Assembly: GCA_963682025.1 (NCBI GenBank)
Contig: OY821521.1
Span: forward strand, 168,400,209-168,464,208
Source: Cordilura impudica
Lineage: Eukaryota; Arthropoda; Insecta; Diptera; Scathophagidae
Direction: 5' to 3'
DNA length: 64,000 bases
Position 1 is the first letter of the stretch. Each line of letters begins with the position of its first letter. A model generated the notes under the pieces. That model saw only the letters and a list, made by a program, of their open reading frames with translations, was not told where the DNA came from and made no database searches. The translations under genes and the position numbers were made by a program. Below are positions 43,068 through 55,169 of the stretch, in pieces.

Positions 43068-43271
43068 ATTTGTAAAAATCCACTAAAGAAATCTTTAAAA
43101 CAACAATGATCAATTTTTTGTTGTAGCTTTTGTTTGTTTTATTAATCTGTTTAATCTTAAGAATCTTCAAAATTTATTGTATTTTAAATAATTTATGTCA
43201 GCAAATAAATCTCTTCCAGAAAATATAAATTTTTTTTAAATAAAGTTGCTTTTGAGCAAACTTGGGCTATT

Positions 43272-43460
43272 TAGCATAGTTAAACAAAAATTCAAACTCG
43301 ATGATTTTTTCATTTAAATTTTTCATTATTCTGAAATTTTTATTGACGTTAGCTAAAAGTTTTTCTGTATATAGCATATTTGGTTTCATTAACGCTTCAT
43401 ATAATCTTTTTTGTATAGATTCAATTTTCAATTCCAAATATTCAATTTCTAAAGGTTTAC
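43272..43460 (-). pseudogene. Coding-like fragment of unknown origin
   Basis: On the minus strand, about 62 codons read PLEIEYLELKIESIQKRLYE, then ALMKPNMLYTEKLLANVNKN and a charged end before TAG. Composition is typical of a helical, coiled-coil-like protein and unlike the surrounding AT noise. An in-frame stop lies just upstream, so it is either an exon entered at CCTTTAG or a remnant. No family is recognised. Confidence 0.35.
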
Positions 43461-44089
43461 GTTATTTTGTTTTGGCTAGAATGTGGTGATCTCAGAATAT
43501 TTTGATATCACCATATTTATTTTAATACTATTTTGTTTACAAAAAAAAAAAATAAATAAATAATGTACTTTTCAAAAATACAGCTCTCTAAATTCCGAAG
43601 CTAAGTTTTACTTTATATTTTCCTTTAAAAAAATTGGAAAAATTCTTTGGCATTATCAAATATAGAATTGGCTTCGCCATTAATTATTGTATTTGGAAAA
43701 ACCGAATGTCTTGAAAATTTTATTTCATAATTTAATATAAAATCTTATTATTAAACAAGTAATAATTACACCGTACAATAATTTTTGGACTGTTGCACAG
43801 TGTAATTAACCTTCTAATATAATTTATATTTAAAGTTAATTGCTTTTCTTTTTCGACCAGTATATATTATAATTAAAAATTTATTGTGCTTTTATAAAAA
43901 CAGTTATGGTTTTAATTTTATATATATAACATTGATAAAAATTTTATTTTAACAGTATTTCTGTCGCATAAATATTCAGTAATAAAATAAAAATGATTTA
44001 TTCTTAATTTATTTTCTATTTTCACAAATATAAAAATAAAAAATGTTATTTTCGATCTTTATCATTTTAATGATTGAGTTACAAATTAA

Positions 44090-44240
44090 TCAAGCAAGAT
44101 CAAATCTTTTTACTTTAAATAAAGCAAAAAAAAAAAAAAAAAAAAACGTTAGCACATTTGTTTCAAATATTGATCTATATTCAGCAAGATAGGTTATACA
44201 GCTGTTTCGGGTCGATTCAGCAACCCCAATCAGTAATCAA
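44090..44240 (-). mobile_element. Penelope-like terminal fragment with decayed hammerhead
   Basis: Inverted relative of 60740-60964 (TCAATCATT..GATAAAGATCGAAAATAA and ACAGCTGTATAACC). Its hammerhead region (44192-44238) keeps a 6-bp stem II (GGGTTG/CGACCC), GAAA and stem III ACAGCTGT, but the core is CTGATTG instead of CTGATGA. Confidence 0.6.
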
Positions 44241-44499
44241 AACAATTTAGTCTTTTAATCTAATAAAAAATGTTTATAATTTTTTACAAATCCAAAAAAT
44301 CATTGTCAAATTCTGTTAGTTTGTGGAGTAAAAATCAATAAATCTGGCAACATTAGCACATTTCACAGTTGTAGGTGTGCTAGTGTATGTGAGATTTAAT
44401 CTAAATTTGAATTAAAAAAAAGTTGAATGAACTTTATTTAAATAAATAAATTTAATTGAAAATTTTTTAGTACGAAAAATAAGATATTTTGAAAACGAA

Positions 44500-46260
44500 T
44501 AATAAAGAATATTTATACCAAGGTCAGTACATTATATATATATATAAAAACAAAATACCAAAATTTTAAACCACAAGAGAATTTTCCATACATATATAAT
44601 GCATATTTCCTATGTTGTATAGATATTTTTATAAAAAAAATTGTCTAAAATGAATCAAATGAATGCTCTTTGTATAGCCTAAATAAGGACAATCAAAATT
44701 TAACTACCAATGAAACATTGAAATAAAATTCACTTAACACTTTTTATGAAAAATTAAACTTTGTTAGCAACTGTATTAAATAACCTTTATTTAGAAATAA
44801 TTATTTTTAATCATGAAACAGTATCTTATCACTTATCAATGTATTTTTTTGGTATATATGTATACAGTGGATAAATAATTTATTTTTAAATACCAAAAAA
44901 TTATTTGAAACTTCTTGTGGAAAAGAAACTAACTTTGTTAGGAATTATATGAAATAATCTTCATTCTTTTTATAATCAGCAAATACATAAGTTTTTTCAT
45001 GTAGCAAAAAATATCTTATCACTTTTCAATGCATTCCTTTGTATATATGCGCATGGTGTCTTTCCGGTGGATAAATTATAACTATAAAGAATGAGATATA
45101 TGTTAAAAATAAATGTTTCCAAAAGAGAAGCACTGTGCCTTAGAAATGTTACTGGCATATGGAAACGGTTTGTTTTTACTGAGAGAAAGCACCAAAGGTG
45201 TTTTTGATGGTCACAAAATTTCTAAACTAATTAGTTAAGTTTATAGCTTTTGGTTTATGAAATAAAAAATTTAATTTATGTTCAAAATAATTTAAATTGG
45301 ACTAAAACAAAATATTTAGAACTTTATCGTTAATTATTCAAACTTTATATTGAGTAATTTCTTTGTTTGAAACATAAAATTGAATTGTAAAATTTTTAAT
45401 AAAACTTCATATGTTGAGCTCGAGGTCATTGATTTTTATTATATAAATATTCTCCTTATTTAATCGATATTTTTAGTTATAAAAATAAAGATATTATGAA
45501 AGCGTATAAACTTGCTCTTGCCACCGAGGCTGATATGGCAAACCTGAACCTGTTGTGCCTTGTTTTTTTTTGTCATTTATTTAAAGGTAATTCCCAATTA
45601 TATTGTATACTCTATTAGTTACATACATTCACCTTATGACACTAACTCTGATATATCCCAACTTTAGTTTTAAAGTTTAGTCTTTAATATCCTAATCATA
45701 GATTTGTCATCCCTCTTCAATTCTTTAAGATTTGAACAACCCCTTTAGCAATGTGCAATGTAAGCAACCATATCTTCTATCTTTAAGTTTTAAACATCGA
45801 TAATCACCACTCATCCTTTTATGTCATAAGAACAATACAAATACATCTATAGTAAGTAATAAAAAAAGAGAATAATGGTAAATTCATGTTCAGTCTTAAT
45901 AAAAAAACTTTACTACTATATGAAAAGAATAAAGAATATTTATACCAAGGTCAGTACATTAAAAAAACAAAAAAATACAGAACACTTGTTTGTTAAAACA
46001 AATAAGACCAATATAATACAATAAATAAAACACAAGATATTTTCCATACATTTTCCTTAGATGTAAAGATGTTCTTGTTGTGAGTAATTTTAACAATTTT
46101 AACTTTATTTACATGATTTCAATTTTAAATTTCTAATTACAAAAATCAGTCATCATTTTTCAGGATAAACCGAAGGTCAGTCAACTTTTAGCCTCCAATG
46201 AAACATATTTTTTATGGCTATAAAACTTACTTTTTTACGAATTGTTTTAAATTATTTCTC
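44500..46260. repeat. Tandemly duplicated AT-rich segments around the small-peptide gene
   Basis: AATAAAGAATATTTATACCA and AGGTCAGTACATTA occur at about 44503 and 45930. CAATGAAACAT and TTTTCCATACAT phrases follow each in the same order. A shorter duplication pairs about 44757-44890 with 44930-45075. Confidence 0.5.
45478..45484 (+). promoter_or_regulatory. TATA box candidate for the small-peptide gene
   Basis: TATAAAA, placed so that transcription would start about 25 nt before the ATG at 45535. A second TATAAATA lies at 45442-45449. Such motifs are common by chance in AT-rich DNA. Confidence 0.3.
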
Positions 46261-46587
46261 ACTTTTACATGCACTTTTTTCTTTCCTTTGTTTTGCTACT
46301 TTTTGCCACCAATTGTTCTACATAATCATACTGGTTAATTCTTCATTATTTTAGTTTTTTCTTACATACACTTTTATTTTAACTACTCTTTTATTTAATA
46401 TTGTTTATAATTATATTCCTTAACTAAATAATTAACCAATTCTTTTCCCGCACACAGTAAAATGATTTTAGCAGCAGTGATTTTAACTTTACATCCAGCA
46501 AATGCAAAACCCCAATATTGCCAGATTTTTGAAGGAATAAAAGCAAGAGCAAAGCTGCCAGATGGATATCAAAGAAAATCACTTTAA
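45535..46587 (+). CDS. Candidate small secreted-peptide gene (two exons)
   Basis: Exon 1 (45535-45586) reads MANLNLLCLVFFCHLFK and ends in phase 1 at AAAG/GTAATT. Exon 2 (46472-46587, after GATTTTAG) reads AAVILTLHPANAKPQYC, continues QIFEGIKARAKLPDGYQRKS plus L, and stops at TAA. The join is in frame, giving 55 residues. The first 32 or so are hydrophobic and end ANA, like a signal peptide; the remainder is basic with one Cys. TATAAAA lies 51 nt before the ATG and AATAAA 43 nt after the stop. Both exons use GC-richer codons than their AT-rich surroundings. No family is recognised, and acceptors 3 or 6 nt downstream also keep frame. Confidence 0.4.
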
Positions 46588-46630
46588 AATAATCATCACA
46601 AAATATATAAAGAATTTTATACAATTTTTC

Positions 46631-46636
46631 AATAAA
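46631..46636 (+). terminator. Poly(A) signal candidate for the small-peptide gene
   Basis: AATAAA 43 nt after the stop codon at 46585-46587. Confidence 0.3.
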
Positions 46637-46639
46637 TTA

Positions 46640-47388
46640 TTCATGTATGTATATCTTTAAATATACATAATAAGAAAAATGTAAATTACATACATATTAT
46701 TACGTATACATTAGGGAGGACGATGTTCATTCTGAACATTTGGAAATAAACATAAATAAAAAAAAATCACAATATTCAAATTTTATAAATCGAAATTTTT
46801 TTACTAAATATTCTACTCATCATACTTATACTGATATGAAATATTTATTTATTAGGATATCGTTAACTCTAAACTAATAACGAAAATGATATGATCACTA
46901 TATAAATTTTAAATAATGGCAAATTTTGCCAAAGAAAATTGAGAAATTTAATATTATTTTGCACGAATTAATAAACAAAGATTCAAGGTTAAATACAATT
47001 GGAAAAAATTTAAAATTTAATTAACATTTTTTAAAATTTAATTAAATTTACGGAAAATATACAAAAAAAATCGATCCAAAATAAATTATAAATTATAAAT
47101 ATTCACTTGAGATTTTTCGTATTTTCCTATTGAGATTTTTTAAAGTGAGTTACGCATTATTTAATTTTTTTCTCAATATGATGCTGACGGACGCTGCATA
47201 TAACTGAATGCTTTTCAACGCTTCATGATTTCTGAGAATTTCAGATAAAAAATAAATACTAAGTTACTTTTGATATTTTTACACCAGCGGTTTTTTTGTG
47301 TATACTTGGAACTATATGTAGTTTAATACAGTTTATAGCAGAACAGATTTAATAAGATTTGGCCTTAAATTTCATCCACTTACATAGA
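46640..47388. other. AT-rich intergenic, nothing recognised
   Basis: No supported feature. Confidence 0.4.
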
Positions 47389-47885
47389 CTAGCAGAACCC
47401 ATCACTCGATTTTAGAGTGCAAATTCTAGGAAATTTTATTTTTCATTCAATTATTTCTTTCAATGTTTATTTAATTTATATATGTATATATATATGTATA
47501 TATAAATATTTAAATAAAATTCATTAAATAATTATTAATATTTGTTGAACACACAGAAGACATTTAAATGGGTTTGTTAATAAATAATTTTATAAGAGCC
47601 TAAAGGTATGCTAATCAATTTTAGACAATTCATAAATACACACACAGCATTGAATAGTTTTTGATTTGAAGCTTAAATATGTGTTTTATGGATGTGTTAG
47701 TAGCAACTTTAAATAATTATTACTCCAAAAAAAATTTACCAAATGGTGCACAACAGTAAAGATGATGCACATCTGTAAAGAAATACCTTCCAAATGGTAT
47801 ATTTGTTTTCTCAGAATTGGTTGGTAGCTGAGAGTCTATGAGATGTCACAAGAAATCGCCTTGCCTATTCCTATTAAAGCCGAAA
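47389..47885 (-). mobile_element. Old Helitron (family H)
   Basis: CTAGCAGAACCCATCACTCG, GAGTGCAAATTCTAGGAAATT and ACAAGAAATCGCCTTGCCTAT mark the family, with many changes and an internal AT expansion. Confidence 0.65.
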
Positions 47886-48666
47886 TTCGAGCAATTGTTA
47901 TGTCGCACCATTTTAATATGTAATATACATATTAAGAAATAGTTGTTTAAAAAATAGTAATTATGTGATTCATTTTAATCATATTGATTCCATATACTGG
48001 ATTTACCGCATCGAAGTTAATCCTAATACAATTATGTTAAAATATGTAAGTATTGTATTATAAATATTTTATACTATGATTTTAATCAATTTTTTGTTAT
48101 CTAAATATTGTTTTAAACTTATATTTTCCTTTGGATTATCTGAATATTGTTGTTTTCAATCGAGTTCAATTAAATGGGTAAATAAAGAAAAAAAAGAATT
48201 AATCATATCTTGTATAAAATATTTTATAAATATGATTTTGCTTAAAATATATTATATCATTGTTATTATTAATAAAAACTATTATCAACATTAAATTTCA
48301 ATTAATTTTGTAATATTTAAAATTTTTTTGGAACCCTTTGTCTTGTAATATTAAATTATTTGTAAATTGTATATGAGCTAAAAAGCACCAAAACATGGGA
48401 AAAGCACCAAAATGGCAACACTTGACAAAGACAAAGCAACAACACACAATATTTCAAAGGCCGATGCTACACGGCAAAGAATAAACTGTAATGTTTTTGA
48501 AAGTTAATTCATATTATGTAGTGTATTTTAAAGGTAAAATTAATAATGTGGTAAATTTATCCTTTTATATATTTTAAAATATTAACAAAAGAAAGAAAGG
48601 TTTTGAGTATTATCTTAGCACTTAGCCGATATTATACGAGCATTAAAATGTCCATGGTTGAATAAT
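47886..48666. other. AT-rich intergenic, nothing recognised
   Basis: No supported feature. Confidence 0.4.
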
Positions 48667-49437
48667 AACAAGTAGGAAAATTATAGTCGGTCTAGACCGA
48701 CTATATGATACCCTATACCATGGTTTAGAGACCCTATCTTTCGGTCCAACTACTTCGATATAGAAAATAAGCATAAACCAAATTTGAGTGCGATTTTTAT
48801 TAATTTTTTTGGCTGCAGATATGAAAAAGTTCATATCGGATGCTATATCTGTAAAGGGACTAGGTCCAAAAATGGACCGATCCTGATCATGTTTGGTAAA
48901 GTCTCTTGTATTTTGCAAAAATTTGTACAAACAAAATTTGAGGAGAATCAGTGCAATATTTTTGTTTTTTAATAGATTTAACTGAAGATCGGGAAGCAGC
49001 TCTATATGGGGTCAAAGGGATCATTTTTGGACTACTCATTAGTGGATGTAATGAACGCATACAAACCCAATTTGAGTAAGATCTATATGACAATTTGGAT
49101 CTTATGGCAATTTATGTCGATTTCATATGGGTAATTTGTATGGGGGCTAGGTCTGAACATGGACCGATTCTCACCAATTTCAATAGCGTTCATCCCATGG
49201 CCGATAAAAGCTTATATACCAAATTTCATCAAAATACATTCATATTTGCGACCTGCAGTTTGATTACAAGCTTTACATGGACACACAGACGGACGGACAT
49301 TGTTAAATCAACTCAGAAAGTGATTCTGATTCGATCGGTATAATTAAAGATGGGTCTAGGTCAAATATTTTTGGTTGTTACAAACAGCAGCACAAAGTCA
49401 TTATACCCAAACCACATAGTGGTATAGGGTATAAAAA
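48667..49437 (-). mobile_element. DINE-1/mini-me-like element, copy 5 (left arm of an inverted pair)
   Basis: Full order from AACAAGTAGGAAAATTATAG to GGTATAGGGTATAAAAA; only two GGAC units. Confidence 0.82.
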
Positions 49438-49457
49438 CAAGTTAACTTTTCAGTTAT

Positions 49458-50267
49458 GTTTTTATACCCTATACCACTATGTGGTTTGGGTATAATGACT
49501 TTGTGCTGCTGTTTGTAACAACGAAAAATATTTGCCCTAGACCCATCTTTAATTATACCGATCGAATCAGAATCATTTTTTGAGTTGATTTAACAATGTC
49601 CGTCCGTCCGTCCGTCCGTCCGTCCGTCCGTCCGTCCGTCCGTCTGTGTGTCCATGTAAAGCTTGTAATCAAACTGCAGGTCGCAAATATGAATATATTT
49701 TGATGAAATTTGGTATATAAGCTTTTATCGGCCATGGGATGAACGCTATTGAAATTGGTGAGAATCGGTCCATGTTCAGACCTAGCCCCCATACAAATTA
49801 CCCCTATGAAATCGACATAAATTGCCATAAGATCAAAATTGTCATATAGATCTTACTCAAATTGGGTTTATATGCGTTCATTACATCCATTAATGAGTAG
49901 TCCAAAAATGATCCCTTTGGCCCCATATAGGGCTGCTTCCCGATCTTCACTTAAATCTATTAAAAAACAAAAATATTGCACTGATTCTTCTCAGATTTGG
50001 TTTGTATATATTTTTGCAAAATACAAGAGACTTTTCCAAACATGATCAGGATCGGTCCATTTTTGGACCTAGTCCCCATATAGATATAGCATCCGATATG
50101 AACTTTTTCATATCTGCAGCCAAAAAAATTAATAAAAATCGCACTCAAATTTGGTTTTTGCTTATTTTCTATGTCCAGTTAGTTGGGCTTAAGAGATAGG
50201 GTTTCTAAACGCATGGTATAGGGTATCGTATAGTCGGTCTAGACCGACTATAATTTTCTTACTTGTT
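49458..50267 (+). mobile_element. DINE-1/mini-me-like element, copy 6 (right arm of an inverted pair)
   Basis: Begins TTTTTATACCCTATACCACT and ends CTTACTTGTT, with about ten GTCC units, the longest tract in the window. Confidence 0.82.
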
Positions 50268-50872
50268 ACAATTGATTTATTCTAAAAATTTTTGGTGCTT
50301 ATATACTAATTAAAAAAGAAACTACTTATTACTGATTAATTATAATTACAAATTTGTTCATACGGTAAAAATAATTTGTTTGTCAATAGATGAGAATTAG
50401 GGCTATTTGAAAATAATTAAATGCTGTATCCATCCATTAACAAAAAGTTTTAGCCCACTTCGCACTTAATTAGCTAAAATTATTGAAATTTGAGAGAGTA
50501 GAACATTTTTTTTATGGAATATAAACAATAAAATAATTCCATTCTAAAATAAAAAAATTCCCTTCCTTTTTTAAGTAAAAGGTACTTTATTCGAAGAAGA
50601 TACTATTTTGGAAAAATAAAATACAATTATTTGTTTTTTTTTTTAAATTCCTTTTATTTTTGATTTATATAAAATTATTATTTAAATTCAATAAAAATTT
50701 TATTTATTTTTAATATTAACTAATAAATTTAATTAGTAAATTACATAAATTATTTTAAATTTTAACTATATACTATAATAATTAGTTTTAATTAGTTTTA
50801 TTTCTTATAAATGAAAATCTTATAAATCAAAGTCAATATGTTTTATGAGATTTTATAAGATAACTCAATTAA
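50268..50872. other. AT-rich intergenic, nothing recognised
   Basis: No supported feature. Confidence 0.4.
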
Positions 50873-51616
50873 AACAAGTAAGAAAATTATAGTCGGTCTA
50901 GACCGACTATATGATACCCTATACCATGCGTTTAGAAACCCTATCTCTTAGGCCCAACTAACTGGACATTGAAAATAAGCAAAAATCAAATTTGAGTGGG
51001 ATTTTTATTAATTTTTTTGGCTGCAGATATGAAAAAGTTCATATCGGATGCTATATCTATAAAGGGGTAAAGTCTCTTGTATTTTGCAAAAATATATACA
51101 AACAAAATTTGAGAAGAATCAGTGCAATATTTTTGTTTTTAATAGATTTAAGTGAAGATCGGGAAGCAGCTCTATATGGGGTCAAAGGGAGCATTTTTGG
51201 ACTACTCATTAGTGGATGTAATGAAGGCATACAAACCCAATTTGAATAAGATCTATATGACAATTTGGATCTTATGACAATTTATGTCGATTTCATATGG
51301 GTAATTTGTATGGGGGCTAGGTCTGAACATGGACCGATTCTCACCAATTTCAATAGCGTTCATCCCATGGCCGATAAAAGCTTATATACCAAATTTCATC
51401 AAAATATATTCATATTTGCGACCTGCAGTTTGATTACAAGCTTTACATGGACACACAGACGGACGGACGGACGGACGGACATTGTTAAATCAACTCAGAA
51501 AGTGATTCTGATTCGATCGGTATAATTAAAGATGGGTCTAGGTCAAATATTTTTGGTTGTTACAAACAGCAGCACAAAGTTATTATACCCAAACCACATA
51601 GTGGTATAGGGTATAA
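50873..51616 (-). mobile_element. DINE-1/mini-me-like element, copy 7, internal deletion
   Basis: Same ends as copy 4, but about 40 bp (the CTAGGTCCAAAAATGGACCG segment) is missing after TATCTATAAAGGGG near 51066. Confidence 0.8.
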
Positions 51617-51964
51617 TAAAATAATCGGCTAAATTATTTACGTTAAAAAAGTTTTTTTTGTTCAAGAAATAATTTTTTTTTTATATATACAAGAAGTCCA
51701 AGAAAATGAAATAATTCGCTATATCCCGGTATACCCGGTCAACTGGTTTTAAACTTGGGTTCTATTTTGGATTAATAGAAAAAACTAAATCTGGTATATT
51801 AATAATGTAGCTTTATGTAATAAACTATATAAAATTCAAATTGCTTAATTTTTGAATTTTAATTGAACGTCTTTTATGTTACATAATACCATAAATATCT
51901 TTAAAATTATATATAGTTTTTAATTAAAATGCATGTTTCACAATTTTTTCTTTCACTAAATTGT

Positions 51965-52800
51965 TAAATTTATAAGTGACGCTTTTTAACTTTTCCTTTG
52001 TAGATATTTCAAAACGGATTCTACAGTCCAGTAAATCCCACAAATGCTTTATAGGATCAAGATCGGGTTATTGGGTTAGTCATTTCAGTTGAATTTTAGC
52101 TTGACATTGTACGCCGCATACCTTGAATCATTACCCTGTTGGAACCAAAATTCTTCTCCGAGGTCCAGTTGTTGTGCGCTTTGTTTTAAATTTTGTTTTA
52201 AAATGTTTTTGCATCCAATTTTTTGCATTATAGACTCAATCAATACTAGTTTACTAACCCCGTTGGCTGTCATACAACGCCAAACCATAAGTCCACCGTA
52301 CAAATTATAACTAGCAGATTCCAACACTCGAAATTCGAGTGCAAATTCTAGGAAGTTTTATTTTCATTTAAAAAAGACCCTAAAGGTATGCTTCAATTCA
52401 ATTCAACTCATTTTAAATGAAGAAAACAAACACAACACATTAACAAATATATTAAACACACACATAGCATTGTATAATTTTATGTATGTGCTAGTAGCAA
52501 CTTTAAACGATCATAACTCCAAAAAAATATTCCAGACGATGAAAATCTGTAAATCTGGGTAACAGCTAAAGAGAAATACCTTTCAAATGATAAATTTTTT
52601 GTCAAAATCGGGGTAAAACTGTGAAAATTACATCGGTCACAAGAAATCGCCAAGCCTATTAATATTATAGATATGGAAAAAAAGCTAGGGACAGTGCTAT
52701 TTGGGGCAGTCACTTTCGAACAACTTGACTCGCTAATCCACAGCATACTTCTGTCTTCAACTCATGCTTAATTAACTCAAACATGAGGAAGAAAAGAACA
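51965..52800 (-). pseudogene. Tc1-like transposase remnant, split by a Helitron
   Basis: On the minus strand: YGGLMVWRCMTANGVSKLV (second catalytic region), then FWFQQGNDSRYAAYNVK, where QQDNDP has become QQGND so the catalytic Asp is lost. After a frameshift comes PDLDPIKHLWDLLDCRIRFE with the final acidic residue as Asp. Beyond the Helitron (above 52672), MLWISESSCSK looks like the first WSDES block. Dead. Confidence 0.8.
52311..52671 (-). mobile_element. Helitron (family H) inside the Tc1-like gene
   Basis: 361 bp with TC..CTAG ends in minus orientation, the CTCGAAATTCGAG palindrome, and A/T flanks. No target duplication. Confidence 0.85.
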
Positions 52801-53099
52801 TGAGAAATGTTTTTTTGTTTTTTCTTATACGAAAGTTAGTAACAATAAGCTTTTTCCAATTTTAGCTTTCTCTACATTAGCTTAGCCATATCAACTACAA
52901 TTCTTGTAGTATTAAAAAAGCTTTTTATAGATGCCCAATAATTCCTCTAGATGGAAGTGCCTTATTATTTCCATATTTCGCTTACAATACAAAAATTTAT
53001 TTAAATATGTATCTATTCTATTAGTAGAATATATAGTATATATATGATCGCAAACCGAAAAAAAACTAATAAAAGTATTTTTTTTAAATTTCCTTATTG

Positions 53100-54362
53100 T
53101 TAAAAAGTAAATTTTCTTCAATAGTAGCTTTTAAAAAAGTACCCTTAAAAATAAAATTTTTCTTTAAAAAAAGTACCTTTCATTTTAAAGAAGCCATCTT
53201 TTTTAAAGACCATTTTTTAAATAAACACCCTTTTTAAAAAAAATAATTTTTTTAAAAGTAAAGGACTACCTTTAAAAAAATACCCTTTTTGAAATGTATT
53301 TTTTTTTAAAAGTATCCTTCCTTTATTAAAGTGCTCTTGTTTTAAAAAAGTACCCTCTCTTAAAAAGTACCATTTTTTTTTTAAAAGGTTCACTTTCTTA
53401 AAAAAGTACCCTTTTTTAAAGCAATTTTTTTTTAAAGTGTCATTATTTTTAATAAAGTGTCTTTCTTTTCAAAGAAGTCCTTTTTTTAAAGTATCTTTCT
53501 TAAAGTAAAAGTGTTCCTTTTTTTAAATGTAACCTTTTTTTAAAGTACATTTTTTAAAAAAAGTATTTTTTTTAAAGTACCCTTCTTTTATTTTAAAAAA
53601 GTACCCATTTTAAAAAAAGTTTAAATTTTTTAAAAAAAGTTCCCTTATTCAAAAAGTTTTTTTTTAAAGTACCTTTTTTAAAAAAAGTACCATTTTTGTT
53701 TAAAAAGTACCCTTTTTTAAAAAGTAAAATTTTTTTAATAAGTATCGTTTTTTTAAAGTGCCTTTTTTAAGAAATACATTTTTTAAAGTACACTTTTTTG
53801 AAAAAAGTACAATTTTTTAAAAAGTACCATATATTTAAAGTACCATTTTTTAAGAAAAGTACCCCTTTATTAAAAAGTATAATTATTTTTAAAAAGTAGC
53901 TTTTTAAAAAAATTAAATTTTTTAAATGTACCCTTTTTAAAAGTACAGTTTCTGAAAAAAGTAATATTTTTATAAAAAGTAGCATTCTTTTAAAAAAGCA
54001 TTGTTTTTTAAAAAAGTAGAATTTTTTTTTAAAAGTAGCCTTCATTTAAAAAGGTATATTATTGTAAAGAAGCCCCGTTTTTAAAATAAGTACCTTTAAT
54101 TTTAAAGAAGTAGCTTTTTTTAAAGTATCTGTTTCCTAAAAAGGAGCTATTTAAAAAAAACTTTTTTTGGGAAAGTAAATTTTTTTCAAGTACCTTTTTT
54201 TTTTTTAAAAATTACCATTATTTTAAGGTACCCATTTTTAAAATTACCCTTTTTAAAAAAGTATCCTTTTAAAAATGTACGTTTTATTAAAAAGTAAATT
54301 TTTTTAAAAGTAAATTTAAAAAACAATTTTTTTTTTAAAAGTACCTTTTTTAAGAAGTATCT
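53100..54362. repeat. TTTTTTAAAAAAGTACCC low-complexity array
   Basis: About 1.2 kb of degenerate units, continuing at 55267-55325 after the non-LTR insertion. Frames across it are artefacts. Confidence 0.85.
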
Positions 54363-55169
54363 GGTTTTGGAGTCCATTCAGGGGAGCTTGGACTAAATCT
54401 GGCTCGAAGGTTACCAGACCACTGCAGTGTATATCAGGCAGAGGTACTGGTAAAGGAGGTTGCTGACTGGTTGGGTCGGAATATTCTGTCTACGACCGCA
54501 GTCAACATCTATTCTGATAGTCAAGTCGCGGTAAAATCCATGCGATCAATGTTCCTGAAAACGAGAACCGCCCTTAGCTGCCGCACGTCCTTAAATGAGA
54601 TGGCCAAGCAGTTCGACATCAGGCTCATATGGGTCCCAGGGCACAGGAACATACCGGGAAACTGCAAAGCGGATGAGCTGGCAAGACAGGGTACTACCTT
54701 ACAGGTTCCAGCGGATTTGGAATGTGTTGGTACACCCCTGGAATCGTGCAAGCTTGAACTTCGGCTTCGCACCGCTGGTATAACGAATAACAGATGGGCT
54801 AATGGATTAACGTGTAGGATCACAAGACAAATCTGGCCTGCTTTGAATCGAAAGCGTACAAATGCGGTATTATCACTCCCCCGTGGGGAGATCTCAACGG
54901 TAGTTGCTGTTGTTTCTGGGCACTGCCTTATAGGGAGACACGCTGAGCGCCTTAAGGTCTCGTCAAATGATTTCTGTCGTAGCTGCTTGGATGTGGAGGA
55001 GGTAGAGAGCGTAGAACACTTCCTCTGCCATTGCCCGGCGCTATCCACAACAAGACTACGGACATTGGGATCGCCGTTTCTTCACGATCTCTCTGACCTC
55101 TCAAACGTGGAAATTTCACATCTTAGGGGCTTCATTAGAAGCTCGAACTGGTTCTTCGGTGGGGTCTGA
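54363..55169 (+). CDS. Non-LTR ORF2 C-terminus: RNase H and Cys/His knuckle (partial)
   Basis: The frame is open from the first inserted base to TGA (55167-55169), 268 codons. RNase H residues visible: Glu in VYQAEV, Asp in VNIYSDSQVAV, His and Asp in WVPGHRNIPGNCKADELARQ. The first Asp lies in the missing 5' part. A knuckle follows: FCRSC, then EHFLCHCPAL. The order fits the I/Jockey group of retrotransposons. Intact reading frame and exact flanking duplication indicate a recent insertion. Confidence 0.9.
   Translation, partial: GFGVHSGELGLNLARRLPDHCSVYQAEVLVKEVADWLGRNILSTTAVNIYSDSQVAVKSMRSMFLKTRTALSCRTSLNEMAKQFDIRLIWVPGHRNIPGNCKADELARQGTTLQVPADLECVGTPLESCKLELRLRTAGITNNRWANGLTCRITRQIWPALNRKRTNAVLSLPRGEISTVVAVVSGHCLIGRHAERLKVSSNDFCRSCLDVEEVESVEHFLCHCPALSTTRLRTLGSPFLHDLSDLSNVEISHLRGFIRSSNWFFGGV

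Noticed and set aside
48643..51525. Recurrent 60-90 codon frames in every DINE-like copy (for example [19 protein letters not shown])
   Set aside because: They occur on both strands at the same element positions, overlap the GTCC tract, lack conserved starts and vary with indels. They reflect sequence identity of the repeats, not coding.
54521..55048. 175-codon minus-strand frame opposite the RNase H ORF
   Set aside because: Shadow of the real plus-strand retrotransposon frame, which carries recognisable catalytic motifs.
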